DNA of 64,000 nt from contig JAPTOF010000001.1 of assembly GCA_028554755.1 (NCBI GenBank), forward strand, positions 41,125,501 to 41,189,500, given 5' to 3'. Below the pieces are notes generated by a model that did no database searches, was not told the DNA's origin, and saw only the letters and a list, made by a program, of their open reading frames with translations. Made by a program: the position numbers and the translations under genes. Below are positions 11,809 through 22,053 of the stretch, piece after piece. This stretch comes from Cordia subcordata (taxonomy: Eukaryota; Streptophyta; Magnoliopsida; Boraginales; Cordiaceae). Position 1 is the first letter of the stretch. Each line of letters opens with the position of its first letter.

Positions 11809-12088
11809 TGTTAGAAAATAAACTTGATTTAGGATTTGTATATGTTTAGGAGTCCTAATTATATTAGGATTAGTTTATTGGTTATTTTCTTAGTCAAATT
11901 AATATTGATTTATTAACTATTTTAATATGTAAAGGATTGGTTTAACCAAATCCTATTTAATTTTAAATTTCTAAAGTAACCTATATATAAAGGTGAGAAC
12001 TTTCAATTATAAATGCCTAAATTAAAAGAGATAATAAAATTTAATATGTTCCCTCTATATTCAAAATAGTCCCTCCCACTTCCTAAAA
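11809..12088 (+). repeat. 3' LTR of the first copia element
   Basis: 280 bp partner of 9036-9315, preceded by the polypurine tract AAGGGGA. It ends TAAAA instead of TAACA. It differs from the 5' copy mainly by A in place of G between about 11960 and 12050. Confidence 0.94.
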
Positions 12089-12484
12089 TATCTCTCCACC
12101 TCTCAAATCTGTCCATCTGCTTCTTCCCTTTCGTGGTCATGCGTTTCAGATTTAGACACCGCCTGCTTCCCCATCTCTCCACCTCCTACTTGTACGACCT
12201 CTTGCTCATATTCTGCCATCTCATGCTTTTTACGTTATATTATATGTTTATCTCTATTGTTTTGTCTCCCTCTTTCTATAGCTCACGGGTAGAAAACTAT
12301 TTCTATCACTGTGTGCTTGTACTTATATTTTTATTTGATGGGTATTTTTGCTTTTCAAGGTCAGTGCTTTGCATATTAAACTGATTTCAGCTTTTCTTTA
12401 GTTGTTGAGTGATTATTCTTTTTTTTTTTTTAAATAATAAGCAAGAAAGTATGCTTAAAGAGCTTATGGGTTTCTCTTCCACAG

Positions 12485-12686
12485 GTTACAGACGATGCCC
12501 TGTCTCGTGCTAGCCTAGAATCATCAAATTTAATAGTAGGGATTGATTTCATTAAGTGCAATGAGTGGAGTGAGTGGTATAATTTCATCTTTGCCCATTT
12601 ATGTTGATGTATAGAAGGTAAGACTCAACACATTTTAATTTCTCTTTAGGTGCCACGTCATCCACCGTAAAAGTTTGCATCACATT
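12485..12686 (+). pseudogene. RGLG-type (copine/vWA) E3 ligase gene fragment
   Basis: RGLG proteins are plant RING E3 ligases with a copine-type vWA domain. A piece following the acceptor TTCCACAG at 12484 reads DALSRASLESSNLIVGIDF and then a NEW motif, the start of the vWA domain, and ends at a GTGAGT donor at 12570. A second piece after CTTTAG (from 12650) reads RKSLHHI in one frame, matching the next exon of RGLG genes, but small indels break the frame. No RING or remaining vWA exons are found nearby. I infer a captured or decayed fragment; the intron phases suggest it came from genomic DNA and not from a processed mRNA. Confidence 0.55.
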
Positions 12687-14498
12687 TTAATTGTTCTTTT
12701 CGAAACTGACTGATTCTTGCATACTTAATCTTCTCTTTTGACAGCAGCCTAGGAGTTGGGAAGTCAATTGCAGTGTGGTATTAACGTATGCTTCGTTTGA
12801 TTTTATCAAAGAAATTGCTCCGAAATGTATGTGCATATATGGGTCAATTTTGTAATTGCCCGTGTTTGTGTAACTGTTTTTCTCCTTTGCATATAGAAAA
12901 TTTATGTGACAGGGACTTGGTAATATATACCTCGTCATTAACTCAAACCTGGAAATTGCTGCCATGTCATAGGTGGTTTCATATTTGTGTATCTTCAATG
13001 TATGCATGTAGATGTATATCTTTTATCCCAGTTTTACCTAAAGTTACTTAGGATCAAGGTTAGGAAGGCATGTTAGACCTTAACTAGATTGAACTTAAGT
13101 TAATAAAGGAGATCAGTGTCCATACATATGAATAAGTATGATTTTTATTTTATTATTTAATTGAACGTCTAGACTGATCTGAGTTCTAAATAGCTCTTAA
13201 AAGTAAGAAGAAAGTGTTTTGTATGCTAGGAACATTTGGTGGTGGTTCTTATTTGGTTAGACCTGGAATCTTGCTACAGGCTAGATTCTTTCTACAACTA
13301 TATGTACTGAAAATTAACCTTTATCATAAGCCATTTTAGTTGAGCATCTTGCTTATTCTAGTGAGAAATTGTTTATGTAGTATACCTGCCAGTTTTTCTC
13401 TTTGTTTTCTGCTTGCTCATGAGCAAAAGTTTCATATCTTTATTTCAAGTTTATCTGTTTACTGTGATTGGTTTGGATTTTATTTGCTTCTATATTTTTA
13501 TGTTTTTTCCATTGTTTGGGCATCCATCATTTGATATTACACTTTGTTTTCTGCTTTATAGCTTACTAAGATTAAGTATAACCTTGGGAGCAAAATGAGA
13601 CTAAAAAAGTCTATCACTGGTCACAACTGTCTTTATATTAATACTATGTATAATTAATACTACATTGTACCTAACCAAGCAAACATATTCACTTTAAAGA
13701 TACCACTACTACTCAACACTTCAAGTGTTGTATAAAAGAAAGAGACTAAATTGTTGGCATTTGCATGCATGCATTTGCTACAGCAATAATATTGTTGGAA
13801 TTAATTAAGAAAAAGATCATATATATATATATATAATTTCACAAAAAAAAAAAGACATGTTAATATAGCTTTTTACATCAAAATGAGAATAATCCAAAAT
13901 ACAAATAGTCCTTCTCTTATTTAATTTATACCATCTTTCTGTCACTTGTAGACTAGCCCCTAGATTGCAGGATGCTTCTTTAATCATGGTAACCAGCATC
14001 CATTTTCATATTAACTTAGATACATCATTAAAGATCAGTTAACTTATTTAAGTTACTAAATCTATTTTATATTATATAGAACAACTCAATTTAATATAAT
14101 ACTCACAAGTGTTGCACAAATATAACCCTCTGTTATGTACTCTTATTTTCAAGTCTTAATCTATGGCTATTTAAGTATCGAAACTCCAATTGCACATCAT
14201 CTAACCGTCAAGATTTATATTAAAATTTATTCAAAATTGCCTTATTTAGTGAGATTTATATTGATTTAATAATTTATTTTAATATTTACATATTAATACA
14301 GAAAATCATGACACGCAATCTGAATTGATTGTATATATCTATGATAACTCACTAATTTAGTTCCTATCAAATCTTGACCTATTTTAATTGATTTATTTTA
14401 CTATAAAAAAATTTAGTGTTTTATATAATAAAATACAATTGATTGCAATGTTTAGTAATATAAAACACTTAAAAAAAAAAAATCAATCATATATTTCG
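12687..14498. other. Gene-free DNA between fragments
   Basis: AT-rich sequence; short ORFs at 12687-13598 have no recognisable content. Contains a TA run at 13818-13835 and poly-A tracts. The last 400 bp, very AT-rich, lead into the Helitron-like 3' end at 14529 and may be the body of that element. Confidence 0.35.
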
Positions 14499-14529
14499 TA
14501 ACTCGTGCATGGTTCAAGTGTTAGACTAG
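14499..14529 (+). mobile_element. Decayed Helitron 3' end (+)
   Basis: The sequence ACTCGTGCATGGTTCAAGTG followed by TTAGACTAG resembles plant Helitron 3' ends: a CG-containing stem start, then a spacer and CTAG followed by T at 14526-14530. The stem looks shortened. The matching 5' TC end was not located. Confidence 0.35.
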
Positions 14530-14811
14530 TGTGTGTGTGTATATATATAAACCTTTTTGTTTCAAAATCAATTTCAAAGATCTAAGTTTGTGGAAAATGC
14601 GACAGTAGGGAACTAAAAGACATACTACGTACACAAAACCTAAAACTTTGCCATTTTAAGTTGTCATATGTATATAGAAATTTACAGTTAAAAATCATTT
14701 ATGCTTTAGAATTGCAAACACATATAAATTAAAACACTTGAGTCGAAGCAAGATATTATGAATATAGTCAAAGCAAATAGTAGCTACCTAATCAGTACTC
14801 CTCGTAATCAT

Positions 14812-15465
14812 CTAGGCGGCTCGGTCGACGAGTGATTCTCTTATTAGGGGCTCCTCTGGTGGGTGATCCCGATCGGCATTCTTTGGTGGTCCTCTTGCAC
14901 GTCGATTGTCAGCCGATGATGATTCAGCCGATGCCCTTTTGTCCTTATTGCGGCACAGTTTACTCCATTCCAAGTACTCTTGGCTTCCATGAAACTTAGA
15001 GTAGTAGAAGTTCAAGACTTGTCCAAGAGATTTACTCTTAACGAAATTTTTAACCTTATAAAGACCTTGCAAGAATCTCTCCTCTTCATGTTTGTCCCAA
15101 GAAGAAATCTGATCATCAATTGGATCAGTAGCAACCTCTGCTTGATACTCGTAGTGTTTGGAATGATCTTATTTTAAGATATTTATATTATTAAAATTTG
15201 GAGATATCTTAACATATTTTATTACATGTACCATGTATTATATATTTGTAAAAAATAAGATAGGATAAATTGTTTATTTCTTATAATATAAAAGTATAGT
15301 TTTGTTTTAAATTTTTATATGATTGATGATAAGATTTTTTAAATAAGATGTACTCTCGTTTTAATAGTATAAGCAATAGGATAAACATTATAAGATTATA
15401 ACAAATAGAACATCAACCGCAATCCGAGGAGTTTCTTCCCTTGCCAAAGATTCGTATAGGTAACT
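14812..15465 (-). pseudogene. SANT-domain (ELM2/REST-corepressor-like) gene fragment split by a MITE
   Basis: Reading leftward, one piece (15465 to about 15410) gives YLYESLAREETPRIAVD. After a 250-bp MITE, the second (about 15155 to 14812) gives YEYQAEVATDPIDDQISSW and then FLQGLYKVKNFVKSKSLG and QVLNFYYSKFHGSQEYLEWS. This is the order in plant SANT proteins: a P-R-I-x-x-x-Y-E/Q-Y-Q-A-E motif, a W-x-x-x-E-E SANT start, then a VKxFVxSKxxGxxLxFYYxKF helix. Codons after about 14935 (KDKRASAESSSAD...) do not look like the family, and a stop follows at 14812-14814. I infer a gene fragment and not a working gene. Confidence 0.6.
15156..15406 (+). mobile_element. MITE (family with CTTATTTTAAGATA ends), copy 1
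   Basis: About 250 bp, with imperfect terminal inverted repeats starting GTTTGGAATGATCTTATTTT. The interior matches the copy at 32226-32486 in the opposite orientation, sharing GTAAAAAATAAGATAGG, then GTATRGTTTTGTTTTAAAT. It interrupts the SANT gene fragment between the codons for IAVD and YEYQ. Confidence 0.75.
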
Positions 15466-15539
15466 TCAACTCATTGTCTCCTTCTTCCCCTTTGTTTTTG
15501 CCAGTACCGTGAGAGATCTGAACATGTAAAAGGTTCTAT

Positions 15540-16125
15540 AACTACTTGTTTTTTCAATAACAAATCAAAAAATAAAAGTAATCAACAACACCCTACTTGA
15601 GCTTTCTCCATTTTAATGGCTGAATTTGCATAAACTTGGGATTTTCCATTTCAATGGCTGATTTTACAGAAACGTGGGATTCAAAGGTTCTCTACTTTTT
15701 CTTTCAATAACAAAACAAGAAATAAAAGTAATCAAGAAAACGTTACTTGAGCTTTCTCTATTAACTGATTCTGCCGAATCTTGGGATTATCCATTTCAAT
15801 GGTTATTTTGTAGAAACCTGTCATTTAAAGATTCATTAACTACTTTTTTATTTTCAATAACAAAACAAGAAACAAAAGTAATCGAGAAAGACCTATTCGA
15901 GATTTCTCCCTTTTAATGGCTGACTCTACAAAGGTTTGGGGGTTTTCCATTTCAATGGCTAATTTTGTAGAAACCTGCCATTCAAAGGTTCATTAACTAC
16001 TTTCTTTTTTCAATAACGAAACAAGAAATAAAAGTAATCAATAAAATCCTACTTGAAATTTCTACATTTTAAAGGAGCTTGGAGTTTCTCCATTTTAATG
16101 GCTGACTATACAAAAACCTCTACAA
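15540..16125. repeat. Tandem array, four units of about 150 bp
   Basis: The landmark CAATAAC(A/G)AA starts at 15555, 15705, 15855 and 16011, so the period is 150, 150 and 156 bp. Each unit also has AAAAGTAATC and, with variation, TTTCCATTTCAATGGCT. Copies differ by roughly 15-25%, so the array is old. It lies just upstream of the SANT gene fragment (minus-strand sense) and could be an expanded intron or promoter piece of that gene. Confidence 0.85.
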
Positions 16126-17501
16126 TTTGAAAGAGGGTTTAAGAGAGTAGAGTAGGTGGTATGTACAGAATTTTATGTTCTTGGTTGCTGCAGGGAGTGA
16201 GTTTGTGAAAGAGGGAGTGATAGAGGTTTTGAAATTTTTAGTTTTGAGAATTATATGTGGGACGTTCTTATAATATATTTAGGGGTTTTGATTTCAAATT
16301 ATAGTTATGTTGAAATGGTTATAAGAAAATGGCTCACTATATTAAAAAGGATTTATTCCTATTATTTCTATTATTATATTCGTATGCGTGCGCATGTGAT
16401 TATGAGAATTTGATATAATCGGCAAACTTTGAGTAATTCAGCTGATCTTTCAACTTTTATTTTTGTCTATATGTACTTATTGAACCCAGTTCATATTAAC
16501 TCAACCACTTCTTTGCCTCATATCCTTAGCATTCATTTTGAGTTGTCAGTTTAATTTGTTGTTGAAGTATATGTGTATACTAGATTATATCTCATGTATA
16601 ATACATGTTTTTATTTATAATTTATGATAAAATTTTGTATTCTGAAGATGAAAAATAAATATATCTGATATATTTGCTAAAATTTTATTGTTTGTTAGCT
16701 TTTATTACTATTCATGTATTGAACGATATAGTTTTATATAGAGATTGTAAAACAAAAAGAGGGATAGAATTAATCTAAATGTATTACTTTTAAAAATTAT
16801 AATTAATAGTAATATAATATATATTTTGAAATGTTGTATAAAAATATAAATAGAAAGTCATGTATTCTATTTTTAAAAATAGGTTTATTTTTAACCTCCA
16901 AGGTAACATAAATTTGTATTAGAAATGTAAAATTTATTATACTAGTTACTCATGAAGAAAAATTAAAATATTAATGTCTAGTTTTGAATGGAGGCCATAT
17001 TTTTTCAATAACAAAAATAAATAGAAGAGTTTAAATAAAAATTATCTAATAATTGATAAATTATTTGTAATTCAAATATCCGTTAGAATGTCATATAAAA
17101 TTCAAGAATTCAAGTAATATATACTTTATTAGCTAAGTAGAAAAATGATATGATATGATATATAACAAAAGTATGATATATTTCACTTGTGTGATACACA
17201 AAACAAATTAGTATTTTTTATTTATTTGTTTATTATTGATAATTAATTTTTATATTATATGTAAAATCAAATAATTTTCAAAAAAATAATGGAAAGATAT
17301 ATATATACACACACGCACTTAGGAAATAGAATCATTGTATGAATATGATTTTAATTAGTATAAATTACTTGATTTTAAAACTATTGCTCAATTAAGATAT
17401 GACATGAATTTAATGGAAATAAATTTTGGAGAGAACAAAAATGCATGAGAAGAGAACATGTGGCATTTTTAAATAAAACATGTACCTTACTTTATATAAT
17501 A

Positions 17502-17535
17502 CTAGCGTGTCTACCCATGAGATGCACATGTTTTA
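17502..17535 (-). mobile_element. Decayed Helitron 3' end (-)
   Basis: On the minus strand the sequence reads ACATGTGCATCTCATGGG, then TAGACACG, CTAG and T. Plant Helitrons end in a short stem-loop about 10 bp before CTRR, inserted before T. The stem CATG...CATG looks like a CACG/CGTG stem decayed at CpG sites. The element body would extend to the right of 17535, and its 5' end was not found. Confidence 0.45.
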
Positions 17536-18857
17536 ATATTTATATAATATGATATAAATTAAAAATTATATAATAATTTTAAAATTAAAAAGTATTAAAA
17601 TGAGCTCAGACCCTATTGAATTCTTTGAAACGAATAGAAATATCAACCACGCTGCTTAAAATACCGACTTGGTGAAGATTGGTGGTCATGAGTATTGAGT
17701 TACCACCTCATCTAAAAGGTTAAACTTGTAGAGATAATTTGATTATATTAATTTATTATACTTAATAAGCCTCCTCATGTCTAGGGAGATTTGTTTAAAA
17801 CTTGTATGTGAATAATTTAATATTTTTAGATGGGTGGTGATGAGCTTCAAATGAATGACTTGGGCTCTGATTCCATATTGAATTACTAGTACTTCATCTG
17901 AAAACTTAAACTTATAAAAAAGGATTTAGTTATATTTATTTATTATACTTAATAATAAACACTAATATTGAATGATATTAATATCTAGATTCTACCACCC
18001 CAACGATAAGGGACTAAGGATGTTGTATCATGTGGATAGCAAGGTTGGATGGGTCAGAATGTTTTTCAGTTTAGCTTGTCCAAAAATTTCCAAAAGCATA
18101 CAATTAGGCTTTGATCAATTTAATTTGTACAATTGTAGAATAGCACATAAACAAGATTAAAAAAGAGAAATTTCTTGTTTTTGTCTGCAGAAAACTAGAA
18201 GATACAGCATGAAATAAAATGATGTGGAGACACATGCTCGTACTTATCCTCGCCAAAACTATAACTCTACACTGAGTGCATGTTAAAAGTCGTTGTGAAG
18301 ATTTGGTACAAAAATATATTTTCATTCATTTTAATCTCAATATATAATGAAAGTTTTTCTCTCTTAATTTTGTTATATAAATTTATTTTCATTATTGGTT
18401 TGATAATATTTGTGGGGTTTCAGAAAATATTAAAAGTGTGCGACAACTGAAACTAAGATTGAATTTTGGTTTTATATTTTGAGACGGATTGGATATGGAA
18501 ATTTTCTATCTTTAATTTGAGATAGAACTCTAAGATGGAATTTTCCATCAAAATATTTCATAAATAAGGAATTTTGACGGCATGTTAGAGATGAATTTGA
18601 GGCGGAAAATTCCACGAAATTTCTAAGATGAAAAATTTTCGTCTCTATTAGATATAGAAATCTCAAATCTCTGTCTCAACATTTGAGACGGGGCTAAATT
18701 TTGTCTAAGACCAAACTTTTAAGTTTTCAAATCTAAAAAATTCTTGACGTGTTAGAACATAAAATTAACTGCAAGACCTAAATAAATTTAATATGTTCCA
18801 ATCGAGTTGGTAAGCAGGCCTAATTGTCAGACTCTCATGGAGTGGATGTATGACTAA

Positions 18858-19078
18858 AGACCTATTTGGATTGGCTTTTTTTTTTTTTTCAGGAAAAAAA
18901 TATTTTTTTTAAAAAAAGTTACATTAAATTTGCAATAATTATTTAGTTTGGTTTCTAAAAAATCTGAAACTCTGAAAAAAAACTCAAATATAATTTTTTT
19001 TAGAAGTCATAATTTTCAGCTTCTAAAAAAAAAGCTATTTTTCAAAAGTTGTTAAAAAAAAGCAATCCAAACGTGCCT
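18858..19078. mobile_element. Harbinger-like MITE (GTTTGGATTGG family)
   Basis: A 221-bp element with ends AGACCTATTTGGATTGGC and GCAATCCAAACGTGCCT and a perfect TAA duplication (18855-18857 and 19079-19081). The interior is A/T homopolymer-rich. It is the best preserved copy of the family in this window. Confidence 0.75.
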
Positions 19079-19756
19079 TAAATATCTCCACTACATATTG
19101 TTCCATGCACTTTAATCAGGAGTAAATTCCATTTTTTCCCATGAGTTTTAGCTTAAATTTTAAACTCTCCTATAAAATTATAATTTTATCCATATTTTTT
19201 ATACCATCAAAGTTTATCAAATAAAGCCTTATATTAAGAAATATTTTGTGTATATTTATTGTAATAATTTGATAAAATTGTTTAACAAAAAAATCTACAA
19301 CCAATTTGCAAATCATAAAATTTTAATTTCAAATATAAAAAATAAAAGATAGCTTATTCCTAAAATTTTTGTTAACAAAAGACTACCATTTACTTTTTTT
19401 AATTTCTTATCTATTTATTTATTAAAGTATAAAGTAGATAAAATAATTTAATATAATCATTCAACAGAAATCTACAATCAATTAGAAAACAAAAGGGAAA
19501 AATAATTTCAAAATATGACAAAGTATATAAAATAGTCTATTGATAATTTTTCTTCTTGCCCAAGAGATAAACACAAAAAAATTAGATTTGATTATGGTCT
19601 ATTTTCTCAATATATTTATGTATATGGAATAAGAAATAGCTCAAGTAATTGAAACTATCTTTCTCAGGTACGAGATTCTAGGTTCAAATCACATAGAGGT
19701 GGAGGTCTAAAAAAATATTTATGTACATCTTAAGTAGAACACAAATTATATTATGT

Positions 19757-20215
19757 ACATGCATGAGCATATAGCATGGTGTACTAAACTATTTGTTTAG
19801 TATTCATAAACTATTTATCCAGTAAAATCCACAGAAACATCTATAAATGAAAACAATTACAGATGTGTTTCAGTATTCATAAGCTGTTTGTCCAGTAAAA
19901 TTCACAGAAACATCTACACTTGAAAACAGTCACAGATGTTTGTTCAAAATAAAAAGATTATTTATTCAGTATTCATAAGTTGTTTGTCTAGTAAAATTTA
20001 TAGATCATCACAATATCTATTGATAAGTATAAATTTGATAAATATCTATACATAAAAACAGTTACAGATATTTGTTTAGAATAAAAAGACTATTTATTTT
20101 AGTACTTATAAGTTGTTTGTTCAATAAAGTTCATAGGTCATCTTTATTCAATACTGATAAGCTGTCTGTTCACTGTAGGTGCACCTTGTACTGTGCACCT
20201 GCGAGTGCACGAAAT
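19757..20215. mobile_element. TIR element filled with tandem repeats, copy 1
   Basis: Left end has CATATAGCATGGTGTAC; right end has GGTGCACCTTGTACTGTGCA, its rough inverse. The interior is a degenerate tandem array with landmarks AGTATTCATAARYTGTTTGT at about 19799, 19871, 19967, 20099 and 20148, each followed by CAGTAAAATTC-like sequence and CACAGAAACATCTA or a variant. The same terminal motif appears in the element at 21.1-22.05 kb. The class is uncertain; a Mutator-like MITE is my best guess. Confidence 0.5.
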
Positions 20216-20724
20216 AAGTTTCCTAAGTAGAATGAATCCTTTCTCCTTAAATTAGTGCATATATTTTTTGAGTAAAGGCCATTTTCCCCCTTGAATTTTA
20301 CTCTAAAACCCAAATTTCCCCATGAGCTTTTAGATTTACCCTTCTCCTCTTATGACATAAGTCAATAAGCTTTGTCAAATGATGCCTTTTGTTGAATGGA
20401 AAATCTTATTGTTTTATTTTTGAATGGTTATTCAGCTATTCAATTTTTATTCATTATTTTTTATTTTTTTTATTTTTTTAATTTTAGAAATATTAGCTCA
20501 CTATGAAAAAATTATACATTGAGCTAGGAAAAAAAAGATTAGATTCAATTTAATAATTTAATATGTATATATATGTTACAAAAAGATAGATTTTAAATTA
20601 TCTCTATAATTTTGTGCATATAACATGAATTTTGTACAACTATTATTGTTTTTTTGTATGTTTGAAAAGATAAATAATTGGGAAAAAAATTATATAGCAA
20701 GTTAAAAATAAATTTGGTCCAATT

Positions 20725-20764
<40 letters not shown>

Positions 20765-21121
20765 AAGTAAAATTATTTTTTTCTCTAAAATTTTATGTAA
20801 AACGAATGTTGTATAATAAGCTATATTAAAATATTTTTAATATTATGAATTTTTTTTGTGATCTTTTATTTGATAGTAGACTCATTTATTAAATGATTTT
20901 GATAATATTTTGTCTATCATTATCTTTTGTCTTAAAAAAAAGATAAAAATACTTTTAGGGCTTTGTTTGGTAAAATTTGGACTCTTGGAGAAATATGAAT
21001 AAAATCGAAAAACTCATGTGGTAGTTCAGGATTTAGGTAGAACTCATGGAAAAAAATGGCATTTGCCCATTACTTTTCTATTCTGGAAAAGCAATTATCT
21101 AATGATGTTAACAGCGCATAT
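20216..21121. other. Gene-free stretch between two repeat-filled elements
   Basis: AT-rich. It carries two stretches of the dispersed plant type with AAAATTCA/CTCATGG wording (20270-20400 and 20940-21070) in inverted arrangement around an (AT)n core, so the 900 bp may be one foldback element. No coding signal. Confidence 0.4.
20726..20762. repeat. (AT)n microsatellite
   Basis: Uninterrupted AT run of about 18 units in the middle of the gene-free stretch, at the centre of the inverted arrangement described for that region. Confidence 0.95.
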
Positions 21122-22053
21122 TATATGGTGCACCTACTGGAAGGTGCTCCTTCATAGCATGGTGCACCTTTGTTAAAAAAGAAAGTTTGAATAGATCTAA
21201 TCGTCTTTTTATACACAGAAACATATACTCACTCATACACAGACTCATGCACACACACAGACGCACTCTTCGACAACCCCACGCCGCGCAAAGAGCACCA
21301 ATAGAGTTTTTATGCCGTCGGGCTTCCAATGATGTGCTTCGCATTCTCTGAGAATGCTTCAATGTCGATCCACCATTAACACAGTCATCATCTTCTTTCT
21401 CATGTTAGTGAAGAATCCGGCGTCCTCTAACAGTGTTGCAACCATCAGTCTCTTCCTCTCATCGTTGCGATTTTAATTGTACTTCCTATGCGGCATTTGG
21501 ATAGTCCAAGCTCCATCCCTTATCAAAGCTCGCTTCACCTTCAAATGTGTGAGTATTGTCTGTGTGTTTTGTGAACAAATAGAGTGGGCTAGTGAACAAA
21601 CATATGTGTTTGTGTTTATGTGTGTGAGAGTGGTGACCAATTATATATAGAATGGTGAATAAATAAATGTAAAGTTGTATTGTGTGTAAGTGTGGTGAAC
21701 AAATATGTGGGGTAGTGAGTAAAGGGGCAGTGAATAAATATATGTGGAGTGGTGAAGAAATAGATATAGATGGTGAACAAATAATGTGCATTTTTGTGTG
21801 TGTTTGTATGTGTAAAAGCGATAAACAAATATATGTAGAGTAATGAACAAATATTTAATATATATATAAAAGTCAGTGAACAAATAGTTATAAGATAGTG
21901 AACAAATAATTAGTGAATAAATAGTTGTGGGATAGTATACAAACAGTCAGTAAACAAATAATTTTGGAATAGCAAACAAATATTTACAATGTATGAACAA
22001 TAGTAAGTGCACAATACTTTTTGAAGGAGGATATTATAAAGGACCATGATATA
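21122..22053. mobile_element. TIR element filled with tandem repeats, copy 2
   Basis: Left terminus (21122-21171) contains GGTGCACCTACTGG, GCTCCTTCATAGCATGG and TGCACC. The inverse of the right terminus (22004-22053) gives CTCCTTCAAAAAGTATTGTGCAC, so the ends form a degenerate inverted repeat of about 50 bp. Between them are a GC-richer unique block (21180-21550) and the GTGAACAAATA array. Long degenerate TIRs suggest a non-autonomous Mutator-like element. No transposase ORF is visible. Confidence 0.5.
21571..22003. repeat. Array of about 18 GTGAACAAATA units
   Basis: The 11-mer GTGAACAAATA and close variants (GTGAATAAATA, ATGAACAAATA, GTAAACAAATA) recur about 18 times over 430 bp, spaced 12-35 bp apart by variable GT- and TA-rich linkers. 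All units are in the same orientation. The motif fits repeated subterminal binding sites, but that role is inference. Confidence 0.85.

Larger units (their letters stand above)
9036..12088 (+). mobile_element. Ty1-copia retrotransposon, internally deleted
   Basis: A 3.05-kb element bounded by two 280-bp LTRs (TGTTAGAAAA...CTAACA or CTAAAA). The primer-binding site TGGTATCTAGAGC, a match to the 3' end of initiator Met-tRNA, follows the 5' LTR at 9319, and the purine tract AAGGGGA precedes the 3' LTR. Flanks are GATCT (9031-9035) and TATCT (12089-12093), a 5-bp target duplication with one change. Gag, a CCHC knuckle, protease, part of integrase and RNase H are present; the rest of integrase and all of the reverse transcriptase are gone. 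Stops and a frameshift break gag. It cannot move by itself. Confidence 0.95.
16126..19756. other. AT-rich repeat-derived intergenic DNA
   Basis: No supported gene. Contents I can see: a Helitron-like end at 17502; a two-fold repeat at about 17690-17960 (both parts have TTAAACTTRTA and TTTATTATACTTAATAA); a stretch at 18475-18720 with repeated GAGACGG and AAATTTTC inverted segments; and the MITE at 18858. A GGTTCAAATC box-B-like motif at about 19680 hints at a SINE but lacks other support. Confidence 0.4.

Noticed and set aside
19630..19700. Possible tRNA-derived SINE
   Set aside because: A GGTTCAAATC box-B-like motif is present, but box A, poly-A tail and target duplication could not be shown.
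21486..21883. Overlapping minus-strand frames rich in His, Thr, Phe and Tyr
   Set aside because: They translate the GTGAACAAATA array; absence of stops follows from the repeat, not from coding.
21571..22003. CRISPR-like regular short repeats
   Set aside because: Spacing is irregular (12-35 bp), linkers are low-complexity, and the host is a plant genome.
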